DNA from: Vespa crabro
Taxonomy: Eukaryota > Arthropoda > Insecta > Hymenoptera > Vespidae
DNA length: 64,000 nt
NCBI RefSeq assembly: GCF_910589235.1
Contig: NC_060965.1
Coordinates: 434,001-498,000, forward strand
Direction of reading: 5' to 3'
Shown: positions 61,406-64,000 of the stretch, one piece after another
Layout of the letters: each line of letters opens with the position of its first letter
Numbering within the stretch: the first letter of the stretch is position 1
Position numbers and translations under genes: made by a program
The notes under the pieces: model-generated
Databases searched by the model: none
What the model was told of the DNA's origin: nothing
Seen by the model: the letters and a program-made list of their open reading frames with translations, nothing else

Positions 61406-63181
61406 TTTATTTCTACAAGTTTATAGCAATATCGTAGTCTATAAATATGTAAAGAATATTATTGGCATACAACAAGTGATGTTTGAATTAACCTGTATCC
61501 ACAAAAAATTAAATCCTAATACATTTTAAGAAATGTTTTTGATTTATACATTATTGTAAATAAATACATACAGCATACAGCATGATATAATGTTCTATGT
61601 GTAACATAAAATATTTATTAATAAGGTACTTTGTAGTTTTTTCTACATATTACAAATGTTTTACAGAAATATATAACTCTCCGTGATCCTTCAATATATA
61701 CTAATTGCAATGAATGATGAATGATTATTTTAAACAAGTGATTAAAATATATCTCAAATAATTAATAAAAGTTTACCATTTATATTTAAACGGCAGAGAA
61801 CTATATCCATTGGTTATAATGGAATAAATAAAATTTGGTTTAAATGCAATTCTATTCATATATATATATATATATATAATTTTATTCATATGTATATATA
61901 AATTTAATATTTAAACGCTTGGAAAATCTTTTCGTAACTGAATAAAAACATGGGATATATCTGTTTTCCTTTGACAATATGATATAATTCATTTGTAAGT
62001 TCTGATTGGCTATCTCCATATTGGCAATTAAAATAATTTTTCGTTTATAAATTTATAATTTTAAATTAAATTAGTTAATTGAAAAATATATTTAACAGAT
62101 ATTTCCTCATATTATTTCACATAATCAGTATTTTGTTTATTTTCAATAAATATTGTGAATGCAACCTTAAAAGAATATCGATCATAAGAACGGACTTAAA
62201 CTTTGTAACGTACAGTAATAGAGTATCCATACTGTGTACTATTTTGTTTATGCATATGTTCAGTATGCGTTTGCTACATGGTTTGCGAAAATCACGCATG
62301 TTGTGCGCTGATTAGCTTATACTTCTTTTTTGATTAATCGATTGCACAATATTTAGTACATTTTACGAAAAGTTATTGTCGAAAAAAGGTAATATTAATG
62401 TTAATAATAAATTATTTCTTAATGTTATGCTTTATAGACATAGAAGGTGTCTACATTTTGATACACATAATTCTTTATAATTCGATCTGTCCGTTTCCTT
62501 TATAGTTTAATATTAAAAATATTTCTATACAAAAGTATATATATATATGTTCATATATATTCATATATATTCGTATACATATGTATATATATATTTTTAT
62601 ATATATATATGAAACTTTAATTTATCTTATAAATAATTTTATGTTTCCGTAGATGTACTTTTGTCTATTTTTTTTTAGAAATAATCCATTCAATTATATT
62701 TTACTTTACGTATTTGGTTATGATACGTTGCTTTTTTCGTAATATTTGTCCTAATCAAGTTTATTTGTGTAAAGAATTGTTTTTTATTGAGAAACTATGA
62801 CATATATCAAATTGATATAAAAATATAAGCTATGTGACTTTAATTTTCATTTAGCAACAGAAGTACGTTTTTTTTTTTTTATAGTACATAATGCATTTAT
62901 GATAATAATTAAAGAGTGAAAATAATTATGCTTCTTTGAGAAAATGTTTGAACATTAAAATAGTTTTGTGAAATAATATTATGATAGGAGGATGGTTGTG
63001 TAAACAAATTGAAATATCTGTGTATATTTGTGTTTCAGTGCGTTTGTAAGATTAATTTATTTGATTGGATCTATTTATGTGTGAATTAATGAATATAATA
63101 TAGTATATATAATACATTTTTTTTACTTATATTTGAATATGCCTAGATATTTTGTATTTTAATTAATCATAAGTTATATGC
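61406..63181. other. ATP synthase d 3' region and upstream region of the last gene
   Basis: AT-rich DNA with AATAAA-type signals (for example near 61558 and 61824) for ATP synthase d. A somewhat less AT-rich part near 62150-62340 may be a promoter or leader exon of the next gene. The 78-codon frame at 62079-62315 begins with TTG and is not supported as a gene. A poly-T run lies near 62870-62881. Confidence 0.5.
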
Positions 63182-64000
63182 ATGAAATATATAGGTCATG
63201 CAGACCATCCGCAGAGTAATGTAATGAATAGCTGTGGGAGCTTTAATACTAACACGAAGTTACGTGGACTGAGGAACTCAGAGACACTTGAAGAGTCTCC
63301 TTGTAATAGTCAAGGAAGTGATATTGAAAAAGGAGACGGAGGTACTCTGACCAGCTACGGTATTAACGATTTTAATGTCCCTCGTGGCACTTTGGTCATT
63401 TGCCAACGAAATTCCAACAATTATTTATCAGATCATTCATTCTCCAAGTTTAAACCAAGGTATATATATTTTATTTTGATAAAATATATTTCTTCATTGT
63501 CTTATCATTTTCATATAATATTATACTATATTTGATAACTTTGAAAAAAGTATATTATAATATTTACATATTATCATAGAATTAGTGGGATACCACGCAA
63601 TGAACCTCGAATGGCTCGTGGTAGCAGTTCAGGAGATCGTGGCAGAGGAGGCTTACGTGGTCGAGGTTTTAAGAAAACATCTGAACGTGATGCGAATACA
63701 GAGTCCAGTTATCACTCTACACCTAAACCCAAGTTTCAAGAATCGCTGAAAAATCAGGAAAATTCACAGAACAAATACTATGATGACAAAAGAATAAACG
63801 GTTTAAATATATTATTTTCTATAGATATATATTTGTCTTTTAAATTCATGTTAATAATAATTTTGTTGCATCATAGAGGACTCCAGAATTTCCAAGCTTC
63901 TGAGGCGGTTATGCCGTGAGGATGATTATGATCATTTCATGATGCTTTGCAAACAAGTACAAGAAGGTATACTAGCACCTGAAAATCAAAGATATATAAG
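63182..64000 (+). CDS. 5' part of an unrecognised RG-rich gene, cut by the window end
   Basis: The first coding exon (63182 or, after a possible acceptor at 63194, from the ATG at 63224) encodes a Ser/Asn/Gly-rich start with the string NDFNVPRGTLVICQRNS. It ends at about 63461 with donor GTATAT. Exon 2 (63579-63800) encodes an arginine/glycine-rich block, GDRGRGGLRGRGFKK, typical of RNA-binding proteins. Exon 3 starts at 63877 and reads EDSRISKLLRRLCREDDYDH then FMMLCKQVQEGILAPENQRY, an amphipathic helical segment that may begin a HEAT/MIF4G-type helical repeat domain. The reading frame is open to the window edge. Identity unknown; a role in RNA or translation is inferred from composition only. 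Confidence 0.6.

Noticed and set aside
62079..62315. 78-codon + strand frame with a hydrophobic start resembling a signal peptide
   Set aside because: It begins with TTG, not ATG, and has no further exon or motif.
1..64000. CRISPR arrays, rRNA, tRNA genes or an operon layout
   Set aside because: No regularly spaced identical repeats, cloverleaf-type A/B-box pairs or polycistronic arrangement were noticed; the simple repeats are microsatellites typical of insects.

Overview
The window looks like nuclear DNA of an insect, most likely a hymenopteran such as a bee, wasp or ant. It is AT-rich, has many short introns with GT...AG ends, carries numerous (TA)n microsatellites, and its conserved proteins read as animal and insect-like. 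The insect assignment comes from protein resemblance and composition only. No bacterial, viral, CRISPR or tRNA feature was seen.

Layout from left to right: (1) 1-2356 is non-coding or unassigned DNA with a diverged tandem repeat of about 267 bp. (2) 2357-7994 (+) is TAF2, whose first intron reads as an AT-AC intron. (3) 8531-10528 (+) is an E2F4/5-type factor. (4) 12051-12878 (+) is an Mpv17-like membrane protein. (5) 14419-16251 (+) is SHOC2/Sur-8, with an intronless coding region, followed by about 3.8 kb of AT-rich DNA. (6) 20093-21660 (-) is an unrecognised seven-exon gene encoding 299 residues, divergent from (7) ZCCHC10-like 21856-22489 (+). (8) 23792-27944 (-) is Mcm2, divergent from (9) a very large RS/Ser/Lys/Glu-rich nuclear protein at 29553-39671 (+). 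(10) 40738-42461 (+) is D-aspartate oxidase. (11) 43073-45389 (-) is the histone acetyltransferase MOF/KAT8, sharing a 317-bp promoter with (12) NOL11 at 45707-48034 (+). (13) 48485-51139 (-) is the complex III core protein UQCRC2. (14) 54187-59813 (-) is a PR/SET and C2H2 zinc-finger (PRDM-type) regulator, divergent from (15) ATP synthase subunit d at 60553-61405 (+). (16) The 5' part of an unrecognised RG-rich gene runs off the right edge.

Most genes are housekeeping functions: transcription initiation, cell-cycle control, replication licensing, chromatin acetylation, ribosome biogenesis and respiration. They are arranged in compact divergent pairs. Two links between genes can be read from the DNA. 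The Mcm2 upstream region carries two E2F-type TTCCCGCC sites while an E2F gene lies in the same window. The MOF/NOL11 promoter has two CACGTG E-boxes. Exon structures were derived by hand from splice signals and reading phase. For the novel gene, ZCCHC10, Mpv17-like, DDO, NOL11, PRDM and ATP synthase d, the exon lengths sum to an exact multiple of three.

The main points for follow-up are the AT-AC intron in TAF2, the unrecognised seven-exon gene, the giant disordered RS protein with recurring tryptophan-acidic motifs, recurring DLS-type motifs in the PRDM protein, and the diverged tandem array at the left end.
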